From Cyanoderma ruficeps (taxonomy: Eukaryota; Chordata; Aves; Passeriformes; Timaliidae), in NCBI GenBank assembly GCA_008694505.1, contig VZDJ01000594.1:9149035-9213034 (forward strand): DNA of 64,000 bases. The letters are read 5' to 3'. The translations under genes and the position numbers were made by a program. Positions within the stretch are counted from its first letter, which is position 1. Every line of letters begins with the position of its first letter. Shown piece by piece: positions 39,973 through 53,244 of this stretch. Below the pieces are notes generated by a model. It worked only from the letters and a program-made list of their open reading frames with translations. It was not told the DNA's origin and did no database searches.

Positions 39973-42259
39973 TTACATGCAGTCTCACAGAAATAACTCA
40001 TATTTCTTTCAAATCATAAGCACTTTGGTGCTGATATAAATTCCAGATACATTATGAAATCCTGAGTTATTTTCTACATTTACACTCCAGAATTACAAAG
40101 GCTTACTCCTGGCATAGTAACGCACAGGAGTGTATCCAAAATCTTTATAGACATTCTTGGAAGTGAAAAGTGGTAACAGAAGTATCATCAAAATGTACAA
40201 TATTCCCTTCAGAACTAGAGGCATCGGCGAACATGCTCTGCTGTGTTATCTGAAATCTAAGCAGATGCAAAGAAAAATCTGGACTTGTTCATTCTTCTCC
40301 AACCACTTAATGAGCACAGACACAGCGCTGTTATTGTTTTCCTTCATAATGCAGATATGCATTTCATCCCAAAGAAACAACCATTTATTCAGGGAGGAAA
40401 AAAAAGTGAGAGTATTTTTTTGCAGTCCTTGCAATTAGGGCAGATTTTTGCTGCTCTCAGCTCAAATTGTCAGAGGTTGTAAATATCGTACATTAGAAAA
40501 AAGCCACAATTGACTGATTCCTTAAACATGTTTTTTCCTCATACAATTTTCAACTGAGAAGCGCTTAGATTAGAAACAACCTTATCTTTGTGCTGCAATT
40601 CCTTTTGCCAGCAGTTTGTTTGCTGCTGTTAAGGTGTTTCCATCAGTAGCAGAGAACAGTGACAGCTGAGGGGCTTAAGCTCCAGAATCTTGCAAAACAT
40701 CACCATCATAAATACTCACAATTAAAAACCACAGAGAGAGTCTGCATCTGTGAAGCTGTAAATTTTGAAACAATTTCATTGCAACAAATAGAAAATAAAG
40801 GACTTCCATGTTCTTAGTAGAATATAATAAAAATTAGCAATGATGACAAACATATCTAACATTCCGGTAAAACTAGTAATTACCCAAAATACAGATGGTA
40901 AAAGAATCTGTCCTATGATAAGTCACCTATCAAACAAATTACTTTGATTCTTTCTAAAGCTGCCTGTTTCCAGGGGAGTGCTCCCTCTCTTAGTGACTCC
41001 TGTAATCAGTACAATTCAAGCGATAGTTGCATTAAATATTTTGTCTCCATGTATTTTAGTAAAATGTGAATTAACTGGGTGAGACGTAATTTTCCTCTTA
41101 TTCTGAGAGCTCTCAGTGAAACTCACTCACGGCTGTGCAACTCCTGGTGCTGAACACTGCACAAACCAAACCAAAGACAAGTTTCTCTATCAAACAGCGC
41201 AGTCCAAGACAACCCAAACAAAAATAAGTTAGTAATTTAAGTTACAAGTTTTCTGAAATGAAAGTGACACTTCTTTTGGTAAGGCTCAGTCATTAACACA
41301 AGGAATGTCAGCTGCAGTGATGTGACTCCGAAGGACACCTCACATCCCTAATGCCCTGGAGAACTATCATCAGCCAAAAATATTTCTTTCCTGGTAGGAT
41401 TTCCCAATGCCTCCCCCAGCTTAGTTGCCTGACTCTGTGCTCCACCAGCCAATGTTGCTGTTAAACTGGTTTTTCAAGTGTGTACAGAGAGCCCTAAATA
41501 AATACCCACTGAATATGGCTGCTCAAAACCTTCATGTTCCTATGTTTGCTGGGCCACCATGAGCCTTCATGGGACATTTAACTCCACATTACCATACTGT
41601 CTGTGCTGTGGGCAATTATGCATATCTGGATTGCATACATGATGCTTTCTGCCTTTTCTTCTTGGAAATTAATCTTTGTTAGCATTGCTTTTGTGTATAA
41701 TGAAAATTTGTATGCAGTAAGGATTGGAATTCTATAGATGGAAAATTGAAATACAATTCTTTTATCTGAAAAACCCGAAATTTTCCATTAGGAAATGCTA
41801 TCTAAATTTTTCAGGAAAGCTCTAGTAATGTACACAGCACATTATTTTCTATGTAAACTAGGCTCTTTTTGAACTACATGTCACAAAACACAATGCATCC
41901 TGTCTTTCAAGAGACACAAGGACAAGGAAGCATGAAAGGTGCTGCTCATGGGGCCCTGCTTGAAGTGCAAGACAGTGGCAAACCCAGGACACAGCTGCAA
42001 ATGAGAAACGAAATTTTAAATTTAAATCACCACAAGACACAAAATGAGTGTTTCCATATAAAAACCTCCTATTTGATTTCTAATTTTTAAAAAAATTCCT
42101 ACACCAAAATATATACAAACCAAGAAAGTTTTAAATTAAATCTGCACAAAAATTTCCTTTGAAAAAAACCCAACATGCAATTTGGTGAAAAATTAATTAG
42201 ATGCTGAAGTTTGCCTCCAGCCCCAAATTCAGTCTTATCTTTAATGTCAACCTCACATG

Positions 42260-42288
42260 ACAGATAATTTTAAAGTAAAATTATCTGT
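42260..42288. repeat. Inverted repeat, 13-bp perfect arms with 3-base loop
   Basis: acagataatttta (42260-42272), then aag, then taaaattatctgt (42276-42288). It is AT-rich and would form a short hairpin in single-stranded DNA or RNA. It lies in intron 1. Confidence 0.95.
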
Positions 42289-45200
42289 TAGAGCTTCCCA
42301 ATCATGAATGTCTGATCGCTCCATTCTTTGAAGTCCTGATCTTGAATACTATTTACTGTAAGGTATCTCTTTAAAAGGTTTTGATTGCCCAGATTATTCT
42401 TTGTCCTTTTTTTTTCTGTTTCCACCTTAACATGTAAACACACCCCTGGAAATTCTTTTTGTTAATGCTGCATGTTGAAAACGATGACACCAAACTGAAC
42501 AAAAGACTGTCACACAAGCAGCATATTAGACATTTTCTTTGCTAATTACACAATATAGTTTTACCCTCTAAGCACCTCTCCCTGTTATTTTGCTTCACAT
42601 TTTAACGCTTTTTCACCTTTGTTAGAAACCAGTCTTTTTATTTATTTCAGTATTTTTGGTTTGAATGCTGCAGTTGTTGTTACATTGAATTTAACATCTT
42701 GTATTATTCTAAAAGGTGCACCCCAGAGTGCTTAAGACAGCAACCATGCATCATGGGGACTATAAACCAAAGTAACCAACCAAGCTTGAAAAACAGCCTG
42801 TGAACCTTGCGGAAAATTATGTCTCTACTTTAAAAGATCTAAGTAATTCACTCAACCAAGAGATTTTGTGTAGATGTAATTAACTTCATTAATTCTACCC
42901 TGTAAATGCAAGCAGTAATTGGAGGGAGGAGGGTACAGCTTCTTAAAATCCATCATTCAGTTTCTATCCCTTTCTATCAGAGGTTTCTGACATATGGCTG
43001 GAAGGGAAAGAAATTCCTTTAAACAAGAGTTTCTGTCAGTGGTTAAATTTTGTGTTCTTTCCACCTTGTCTCCTTAGCTGCTCCTTTCCCATCCTGTTCT
43101 TGCAGGAGGTTTCTGGGCCCCACAGGTGACAGTGGCTCTTGAGAAAACTGTGGCCTTGCTCAGAACAGCCAAACCTCATTGACAGCAACAGAAAAATCCA
43201 AGCAATTTGAGTCAGCAATAAAAAAAGACGTATTAATTATCATTTATGAGTGTAACAGTCGATATTGTTCAACTGTTTAACCCTCCTGTGGCTCATAACA
43301 CCATCTGTTTTATGACTTCAGCAGTCAATGCTGCATTTGCTGTTTCATATTTCCTTTTAAAACAACTGTCTCCAAACTCTGGCCACTATTACAGATTTAA
43401 CAAACTCTCAAGCCACAATCCCCCATCACCCACAGCCCAACAGAGAGCACAGGCAGAACCCCACCATGCTGGAACGTGGGGGCAGCAGCTGCCAAGGGCA
43501 CCCAGCTGCTCTTCAGCTCCCTCACAGCAACATCCAGGACGTGGGTGCTGATCCCACACAACTCCTCCAGCATGCCTTACTTTCAAGATGTTTTTCAAAG
43601 TATATGAAAAGAAAATGAAATCCCCCACCCCCCCACATTATTGACTTGTAACCCAGTGAGTGAATTATTATGCCCAGTTTAATAAGAAACTTAACAAAAG
43701 ATGCTGTTGTCCTCATTCCAGCAATTTATACATTAGTTTGTCATTCACAAGGAGAATGTGATTAACTCTTTCCTGTGCATCCTCCACCTGAGCCCAGCAC
43801 AGCAGCTTCCTTGGTTACCCACTACTGCTACAGAGCACTGCAAGCAGCCTCTTCTAGCTCAGAGCATCACACACATGACAGACATTGTTTGAGTTGGTTT
43901 CCCCCCTCCAATGAAGCATTCATCCTCGGGGAAATCCCAGCTGGATGGGCAGAACAGTGAAGTTTTCACCTTTCTCCTTTTTTTTAATAGAAGTTTGGCC
44001 AGAGGAAAGGCTGCTGGATTCAGCCCTTCCCCTGGCACAGCAGTAGTGATTTCCCTCATACAGCTCACACACCCTGCTCTTAGATGCAGTAACATTTGAG
44101 AGGTTTCCTAACTTCCCCTGCAGATACTAAAATCAGTTCTCATAAATACCAAGTACAACAAGGCTCTGAGTAGAAACAAGTGACATCAGCCTCCTGCACT
44201 TCTTCATAGTTTTTAAAGACCAGGCTGAAAGTGTGAATGGTCCCTTCTGACACCAAACTGAGAGCATTTCCTTAACTTCCCTATCATTTTGACTAAAACA
44301 TATCTAGCTAAGAGAAAACTGAATTGGTCCACACACCAGGAAATTAAAAACTCACCAACTGCAACAGCTGTTTCAACAATTCACTGTTAAATTGTGCTTT
44401 TCCTCCAAATTTAAAGCAAATTCAAAGAAGTTCTTGTTTTGCCCTTCTTGACAAAACAAACTACAGTTCCTGCATGTTTCCTTCTATAATACTAACCTAT
44501 AAAAAAACCCTTTTACATTTAGGTTCAGTAAATAAAGTATTGAGCTCCTAGTCTTCCACAATTTTTCTTTGGACCTGGAATTGTTTCTATGTCTTATTAA
44601 AATGCCCTCCTTGTTGCTCAAGCATTATTTTTAAATGGGTTTCTTTGCTGGATACCAATTCTGTTTCATATGATGGGGCTTTTCTCCCTTGTTAATAGAT
44701 GCTTATACATTTAGCTATAATTTTAAAAAGGCTTAATTAAACAGTTCCCTTTATCAGGGAATCCTGAAAGCACTGCACACACATGCCATCCTCCAGAAAT
44801 CTTTGGATTTTTAATGTAATTCTAGCAAAATTATACTAATAGCTGCAACATTTACTCTCATAACATCAATTATCTTTGCCAAGATTAAAATACCAAAAAA
44901 AATTTGCTTTCTACTAAACCCAGCAAATAAAAATTGCATTGTGCCTGCTCTTTGCCAAATTGACAACAGTCATTAAGGAGGATAAGTGGCAATCCTCTTT
45001 CAGAAGAGGCATCCTTGCATCAAGCAATACAATTTTCAAAAGTAAAGATCCTTTTCATTGATGTAAATATACTTCATAGCTGAGATGTGGTCCCAGTCTT
45101 TCTGCTAACACATGGAATAAACTTGAAAAGTCAGTATATTGAGCCTGCCTCGGATTCCACAAAGGCACTTGATTGCAGAGTAGCATAAATTCTGTCTGGA

Positions 45201-45317
45201 AACTCAGTGGAAAATAAATACATTCGCAAGTATAGCATCAATAAAAACTGGGAACCAAATACAAACACTGTATGCAGAGAGAACAACTACCAGGTCATAT
45301 GTAGCTCATCCAAAATT

Positions 45318-45450
45318 ACATATTCACAGATAATTCTGAGGTGGAAGGGATTGAGTTCAACTCTTAAGTGAATGGCGCATACAGTGATTGAGCTCACCAC
45401 CATGGTGTTATCAGCACCATTAACAGCATGCTCTAATCCTAATTTGATGG
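45318..45450 (-). mobile_element. tRNA-Ile-derived SINE with CR1-like tail (TguSINE1-like)
   Basis: On the plus strand, 45320-45366 resembles the reverse complement of a CR1-type 3' tail (tctgaggtggaagggattga, then ttcaactctta). It continues directly into a degraded reverse complement of a tRNA-Ile: tggcgcatacagtgattgag, then ggtgttatcagcaccat, then gctctaatcc (about 45373-45440). The tRNA box-B and anticodon-arm regions are recognisable. A small insertion (taacagcat) interrupts the region between anticodon arm and D arm. A tRNA-Ile head joined to a CR1 tail is the structure described for TguSINE1 in songbirds. The copy is diverged and presumably inactive. Confidence 0.7.
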
Positions 45451-48400
45451 CAAAGATATCACTGGTGCTATTAATTGCTGCATCTATCATTGGGTGCTAT
45501 TAAGCACAACCTGGACCTCCCTTTCCCCCTGGGTACTTGATACTGATGCTTCTGTTACTGTCTCATTTCAAACCTCTGATTTTGAAATAAGCCAAGTGCT
45601 TCCATTCATTCCCCTGGCTTTATGTGAGGCTGCCAAGACAGCATCCCACTTTCAACTGGAAAGATTTAGGACTTCTTTTTTTTTTGATTGAAAGTGAAGC
45701 TAACTCAATTTAAACACTCTGCAAGACAGGTGATAGCATCCTTCAGGCATCAAAATGTAAGAACCAAGCTCTATCATACAGAACCTGTCTAAAATAAATT
45801 AAACCCAGAGCTACATTTCAACCCTCAGTCTTGTCTAGGGCACAAGATCTTTTTCTGTACTAATCCACAACACAGTCCAGTTCCACCTTTCAGTGGAAGG
45901 TTGTAGGGCAGATTCCACCTGACACTGCTCCAATTTCTGTCTGACATAAACAGTTGGCAGATTGAGATGCCCAGATGAAATATGTACTAGAAACTTCTTG
46001 AAATGTAGACGTAGGAGGTAATAATCTTCAGAGGGGCAATTTCTCTTTATAGTATCTTACAGCTTTTGCAAGAGAATCTGTCAGCAACTGCTGCCCAGTT
46101 AACAGCAAGGCTATCAGCAGGAGTTTGACATTTCTGTATAAATTAATTTACTTGCAAAATTTAAATTTGAGGAAGCAAACACAACAAGTTGAAGTAAAAT
46201 AGTTCCTGTGATTTGGATGAACTTTCTCATCAGGGTCAGAATTTCAGTAGAGCAAACTACAGATGAGGGGAACCCACAGGGGAGTCCCTGCCAAATCAGA
46301 AGACAGAAGGGTGCCAACAATCAGACCTGACCCAAAGATAAGTGATCTCTGCTGCTAGCATTTGTTGGACAGACGTAGCAGGGCTGTGTGCAAACTGAAA
46401 GCACAAGGGTCAATATAGATGCTTTCGTTTTTCCAGTGTACCTCTCAGATGAAGAACATGCACTCTGCATAAACATCGTCATGTGCATCCTTGTCAGGAG
46501 ACTATCCCTCTCACATTCTGAGGTTAGTTAAGAATTTTGCCAAAAAACACAATACACAACGGTGCTCAGAGATCCAAAGCACAAAATTTAGCTAGTCAAC
46601 TGTTTCACAAAGAAGACGCTCATCTTGAGGGAAATAACTGAACACATATAACCACTAAAACAGATATGCAAGCTGACAGAACATAATAGTGAGAAACAAA
46701 ACTAAACAGAATGCAATTGAGTGTTATTATGACAATCACACAACCACTCTGCAACTCCTGAGCTGCTGCATCTTTTTTTTATGTGCACCTCGACTGTAAG
46801 GAAACAAAAGACACTTAAGCACAAACTAATTGCATGGCTCACTTCTGGTTTGTACTGCAAATACTGTTCCTGGTTTTAAGCTATTTTTATTCTTCTCCAC
46901 ACATACCCCTCCCCAACATTCATTATAGCTTATTAAAGTCCTTATTTTTCTGTTTACTCTAGGTGCAAGAACTTGACTGCACCTGTTAGAAAGAACAAGC
47001 TAAAGCAACCACATCAAGAGGCTGCAGGGAGCTTTTATCTATTTACATGGATGAAGCCAAGCCCATGTGAACAGTGGACCTATACAGTTTTTAACATTAG
47101 CCCAGCACATTAGGTAAGCACATAATCAATCTCCAAAAATATGTCAAGGAAAGTATCACTTAATTCTCCTGCTCTCTACTCCTCTACACGTAGTTATGAC
47201 AACCTTAATGACCTAAATTCTTTACAGAGTCGGCTCTACTACCACAGATTTAACCAAGGTTGGTTAAATCCCACTACACCTGTAAATACAAAGCAAGTAC
47301 TTCAGAGCTTGTGCAGCGATTTAAAAGTCTGGTAATGTAAATAAAATAGTCCTGTTTTTAAGAACTGAATAGGCATAATCTAAGCTTTTGGATATACAAA
47401 AAGGTAGTTTACAAGTAATGAAGCTTTCTTCCACATGGCAGTGAAGGATTTTGAAGCATCCTAACAGTTGAGCATCAACAATGGGGAAAAATGGCAAAAT
47501 ATATAAATTAGAAATCTGCATTGCAAGTTCATACAAGTGTTGTAAATTCTATTCAGCAATCCAGAGACTGACATTTTGCCTGAACAGATAAACAAAGTGC
47601 TGAGCTGAATGGTATTTGCCTGAAGATCAAAACAATGATTTTAGAATCAGTTTTAGACCCTTCACTAGAATATCTCCTATTTAATAATACGTTTCTTGGT
47701 TTCAAAGGAGACCGATTATTTTAGCCAAATACTGTTATTTTACATTTTACTGCAGAAAGCACCCATTTTATCTGCAACTAATCCAAGTGCAATGAAGCTC
47801 TCTTAATGCTTGCAGAGCATCTCTGAGAGAGGAGAGCACTGGCCTGAGGCAGCAGGACCTGCAACTCTCAACACGCCTTATGAAATTGGGCAGGCCACTT
47901 CCCTTCTGCTTCCCCTTTCTGTCTTTTCTCCCTGCTCTCTGCCTTGTTTGTGCAGGCTATGAACACAGGGCAACAGGAGCCAGTGTCACCATTAGTATTA
48001 GAAAGTCTGTTAAATCCGGTTTCCTCTTCACCTGAGGCGAGTGCAGATACAACAAAACCAGCTTTTTAAGTACTTCCTAAATCTGTGACGTTAACAAACA
48101 CTTGTATAAATTGTTCTTTCTTCTCTCACCACAGGTAGCTGCTTTCTACTCTCAACACCAGTATCTAATAAAACATGAAAATTCAGGCAAATCATTGAAT
48201 CCATCTTTGCCATTTGTTAAAAGTAAATCTACACAATGGCACGTGCTAGTGTGTACGTAAAGAGAGATGCAGAGCCACTGACAAATGTGGCCAGTAATGC
48301 AGCTGGGGGCTGAGCCTCCTCACTAGTTCTGAAGCTAAAGAAAGGATGCCACTAACAAGTTGACAGGAAGTACACGACAAGAAGCCTTCACTCTAGCTCT

Positions 48401-51108
48401 CCTGAATGAACACCAACTTAAGTGTTTACAGCACCACACAAGGGGAGGGAAGCACTTTCTTTTATCTTTCCACTCCTTTCAAGGACTCCCAATTGCACAG
48501 CAGGCTCAATTACCACACCACAAACTACAGAGCCTTACCTGTGGCAACAGAGAGCAAAAACAATCCCTCTTACACACATCTACCAGGGAAGGTGTTCTGT
48601 TGTTACCTTGATAGTACTTGCTCACACCACTCAATGGTGCATTAAATTCTTCTTTTTAAGAAGTACAGAGGCATTTTGCTTTGTCTCAATAGAGTATCAA
48701 GAAGCAACCATGCAGCAAGGATTGGCAGCTACATTAAATACTGCCTAGTGCATCCACTAAGCAGGACACTAAGTGGAAGGTTTCTCCTTTTTATTATCCC
48801 TGCTGAGAGTGGGGGAAATAAAGAGCTGCAAGAGCTTCACTGATGTAATATCCATGCAGGTCTTGTGACTTATATGAAAGGTCACTGGAGTGAGCTTTCA
48901 AATTTTCTCTGTGTGAACAGTTTCAGTGTTCCTTAACATTAAAATGCATCCGGCAGTATTTAAGGTACATAGTTCATTCTAAAAGACATCTTTTGCAGCG
49001 CTATAATGAGTCCTAAACCCATCATATTTTTTAAGGGTCCTGATCAATTCTTAAGGTTCATGTGAATAATTAAAATTATAACACCACCACCTTTCTCAAG
49101 TATTTAAAAGGAATGGCTCTCATCAACAAATAAAGAAGTAAAACAAAAAAGTTTCCAATTTTGGTTATACTTTATGTCCTATATTCCAGAAAAACACTAG
49201 CATTCTTTGCAAAAAGCAGAAGACCTCTCACTTTCAAAACACGTCACTCCCTCTGGCTGAGTCACAGATCTCCAGCTCCAAAAACAGGAAAAATCTAAAA
49301 AACCCTCTCTACTAAAAATCTGCATGAGAAAGCTTAATTTACAGCTTTTGAGGAAGTTGGAGCATCGATCACAAGCTCCTGCAGCACAATTACAGCTACA
49401 GCACAGCTACGGAGCTACAATAGCACATGCACGTGAGAAGCATTAAAAAACCAAAGTTATGGCAGGAAGTGATGGAACAGCTCTGAATGTCACCACCAGA
49501 AGAAAGGCAGGGCAAGCCACAATTTCCCTGGCACTGGAAATATATTATTTATAATAAATAATAATATAATTGTGACTAAAAAATTCTTAAATAATTTTTT
49601 ATCAAGTCTTTAGTCAGCTCAGTTAAGGCTATATCATGCTGCCAGTGAAAGAATTCAAATACTCTCCAAGAAAATTGCTAAAATAATGAAACAACTGCCA
49701 AAACATCATAATCCTTCAATTTATTTCTGCTCCTCTCAGCACTGACTATGGTTTTGGGGGGTTGGGTGTTTTTAAACAAATATTTTATATAAACCAAATA
49801 TTTTCATTTGACAGTGTCAGACTCCACCTTTTCACAACAGGGAAGATTATTTCAGGACCTGTGTTATGCACTGTTTCACCAGTCTGAAAAGGTGAGCAAA
49901 TATGCCTGTTTTACATGGCTCCTTTCCCACAAGCAAGGCATTTCTTACCAGAAGAAAAAAGCATAGGTGAAAAATCAGCAATGCAGAAAACATCCAAACT
50001 TTATTAACAAGTAATGAACCTCATTTTTATTTGCTTCAGACTTGTTTTTCAGTGCTAAAACATAACACAATTCCTAAAACATAAAACTAATTCCTAAAAA
50101 CAACATCTGCTGAAAATAATGAATAAAAATGATTTTGTTTATGCAGTTGCATAATGCTTTTACTAGAATTCAGAAATCAGTAAAGTGGGGTTAGTTCAGC
50201 ATTACCAAGTGAAAATGGTCTTTGTTCAAACTTAGTTCCTTCAGATAGGAAAAATAAATATCATGTTAATTCTTTTAAGAAAAGCCTCAGTCTTCTGTAA
50301 AGGAAATAGATTCAGCTTTTGCAGAACAACAGCTGATCTACTCTTCTTCTCTTTAATAGAATTCTAAAGTAATAGCTTGAAATTATAAATACAGTATAAA
50401 CATACAACTAGCAAAGTGAATGCAATACAACTTTCCTAAGTACTTTACTATTTACCATAATAAAAATCTATGAAAAAGCCCAGGGGACTTTGATAATAGA
50501 GAAATTATTGTTGCCATTCACATTATAAAAGTTCATACCAGCTACCTTTATGCAGCATGGCCGCCACACTATTAAAAACTCCCAGAAGAAAGGCGACTGG
50601 CAAAATTTCAATGTTTTTAAAATGCAGCAAGGCAGTGCAAAACAAAACAGTAGTTCAGCACTTTTTGTCCCATTCCACAACGCTTTCCAAAAGGGGAGAG
50701 ATGACAGCCAGAGAGGCCACATCCTCTTCTGCATGCCACTGGTGCCTCCATCACAAGGCCAGACACCCGTGACCACCAAAGCCACAGGAGAAGGAGCAGC
50801 CGCCCCCCTGTGCGTCAGCAGCGCCCCGGGAGACCCGCAGGGAGCAGCGGCTGTGGCCCACCACACCTCAGGGCAGGCAGGGCTGAAGGAAGGGCCAGTT
50901 CACCCTCTGGCTGACAACAGACAGTGCCAGGAGTTCAGAGGTTTGGTTGCGAAGAGGCGAAACACCGGGATCTTGTTAGAGATAAGAAAAGGCGAAAAGG
51001 TCAATTGTGTCCCAAGAGATTCCCAGTTCCTGGTTTTGAAAGAGTCTCTCACAAAAAAAGAAAGAGTCTCTTACAGCTCATAAAAGCCATGTTGCTGACC
51101 TACACTCT

Positions 51109-51400
51109 GTGCAGGCATCTACCCCCTCCCCATTTGCTGCTGGCTACCTCAGTCCCATTTCCTACTGCCTCTCGCAGTATCCATTTCCCTGTGCCTCCTA
51201 CTCAACTCGTTCCTCCACTTTTTCCATTCCCAGCACTTCTTGCCCTCTGGCTCCAGATCTTATTTCTGCATTTGTGCCTCCCATACTTCACCCACCACCT
51301 TGCTCCACACTCTCCCCTTCTCTCCCTCTCCTCATCTATCCACAGGCTTTTCTCACTCCTTTGAGTTTCTTGCATCCAACCTCTCCTATTCCTCAATAAC
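51109..51400. repeat. Pyrimidine-rich tract
   Basis: About 290 bases on the plus strand are dominated by C and T (for example ctccccttctctccctctcc). They are followed abruptly by a purine-rich stretch (gaagaacagaggaaaatagg). The composition explains the overlapping open frames here; no protein family is recognisable. Confidence 0.75.
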
Positions 51401-51793
51401 CAAGAGGAGCGAAGAACAGAGGAAAATAGGAGGACAAGATGAGCATACCGCAAGACAGGTGAGGGAGGAAATAGAGAAGAAGCAATCAGATTAGAGAGCT
51501 TGGGTCAAGAGAACATTATGAGGAGTAGTAAAAACATGTAAGCATACAACAAGGGAGGTATCAGTGCACAGCTGCCCTGGTATTACACCCTCTCTAGTCA
51601 ACTTCTAAAAGCTACTGTTGACAAAATATCTTCCTATTAGGACCTGTGTCCTGACCCAATTCAGGGCTGCTTCAGTGCTTTAACTCTGCTTGTATTAGCA
51701 GCTGCTTAAGAAAAGCAAGGGATCATATTCTACACCGGTAAATTATTTCCCTATTCATCAATTTCTCAACGTCAAGGTATATCAAGTTACAGA

Positions 51794-52040
51794 CAGAATC
51801 ACAGAACTCTTAAGAGTTGGAAGGGGCCTCTGGAGATCCTCTAGCCTCTGCCATGGCTGAGGGTCACCTGGAGCAGTTACACAGGAATGCATCCAGATGG
51901 ACTTTGAGTGTCTCCAGGGAAGAGACATGACTCCACTGGGCAGCATGTTCCAGTGCTCTGCCACCCACAACATAAAGCTCTTCCTCATGTTGAGGTGGAA
52001 CTCCTTGTGTTTTGCTTTATGGCCATCACGTCATGCTCAC
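51794..52040 (-). mobile_element. CR1 LINE, 5'-truncated 3' end
   Basis: Read on the plus strand this begins agaatcacagaactcttaag and agttggaaggggcctctgga, then runs through the familiar blocks ccagggaagagacatgactc, gggcagcatgttccagtgct and ttcctcatgttgaggtggaa. These match the reverse complement of the 3' end of avian CR1 non-LTR retrotransposons, so the element lies on the minus strand, the same orientation as SLC49A4. It is heavily 5'-truncated, as most CR1 copies are, and carries no coding capacity. The left end is placed where the CR1 terminal repeat block begins; the right end is approximate. Confidence 0.85.
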
Positions 52041-53244
52041 TGTGCTTGTATGTGCAGTACACCAAAGCCTAAGAGCATTGTCCCCAGATAACACGGCCAC
52101 TACTATTGTCACATGAGCTATATGCACATACAATTACTTTACTTCCCACCATGGAAAAGTTTTATCAACTCAAGCATGCAGCTTCATGCTACGTTTCACT
52201 GTGTGGTGTTAAAACAGCTGTCCCAGTACCCCTACACAGCTGCAAAGACCTGTGTGAAGAGTGCATAGGGCACAGCAGCTGCACAGGAGAGCAGCATAAA
52301 GCATGGGAACACAGCAGCAACCCGAGCTGGGGTGGAACCCCACCCCACAGAAAGACCTAGGTCCAGCAGAGGACATCTCTCTGCAGCCACTATTAATGCT
52401 TTTCAACTCAACCTGGCCCAGCAGGAGGTATGGGAAGCACTACTAAGAATCAAGCTAGCATCCCTACGAGGAACCCTAGCAGCATCAAGTTAATACAACT
52501 CACCAGCTGGTAATTAAAGCACTCCCTGTTGCTAATCACTGTGTATCAAGAGGACTCTTGCACTATCCCTGACTCCAAGGTGGGTGGGCCAATCAATTTT
52601 CTAATGAGGCCTCACTTCTGGAAGCACTTGCACAAACACTCTGTGCACATTCATGTAGCCACAGTATATAAAATTAAACAAAAGCCAAGTTTGGTTCAGT
52701 CTTTCTCTTTTCTTCTGATGGTATAGAGGAAAAGTATGCCCATAGAAATATGCACACCAGCACTCATCAAAATAAATTTTGTAAAATCAAGCTGATCAAA
52801 TACCTGTTCTAGTGGGATTTACCTATATTCAGCTCTCTAATTGCTTCTTTCATCTCTCCACATGAAAAGCAACACTTCATCTCATTTCTTCCAAGATTTG
52901 TTAGCTTAGGAAAATTAATCCCTTTCACAGGATTTGATAGGTGTGGATCAGTATCATTACAAGATAATGAAATACACATCATTAACGGCATGCAGTAGCT
53001 GTCTACAGGATGAGAGAGACAGACTGCAGTAAAACAGGTATTTTCCTTCAAACTTCTTTTGTGTTTGGTTCAAGTGCATCAACCACTTGCATTTTCACCA
53101 AATATATGCACCTTTCACCTCTTATGAGTCAAGACATTCTCCCCCCTGCTCCTTTCTTAGCTGAAGCCCTAAGTTCACATTTAACTTTCATTCAATCTGA
53201 AAGAGCCTCTTGGTGCTCTTGCTGGAGTTAAAACCTTTGCCATT

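Noticed and set aside
43389..43628. GC-richer patch with overlapping short frames near 43400-43600
   Set aside because: Composition only; no repeat or protein recognised.
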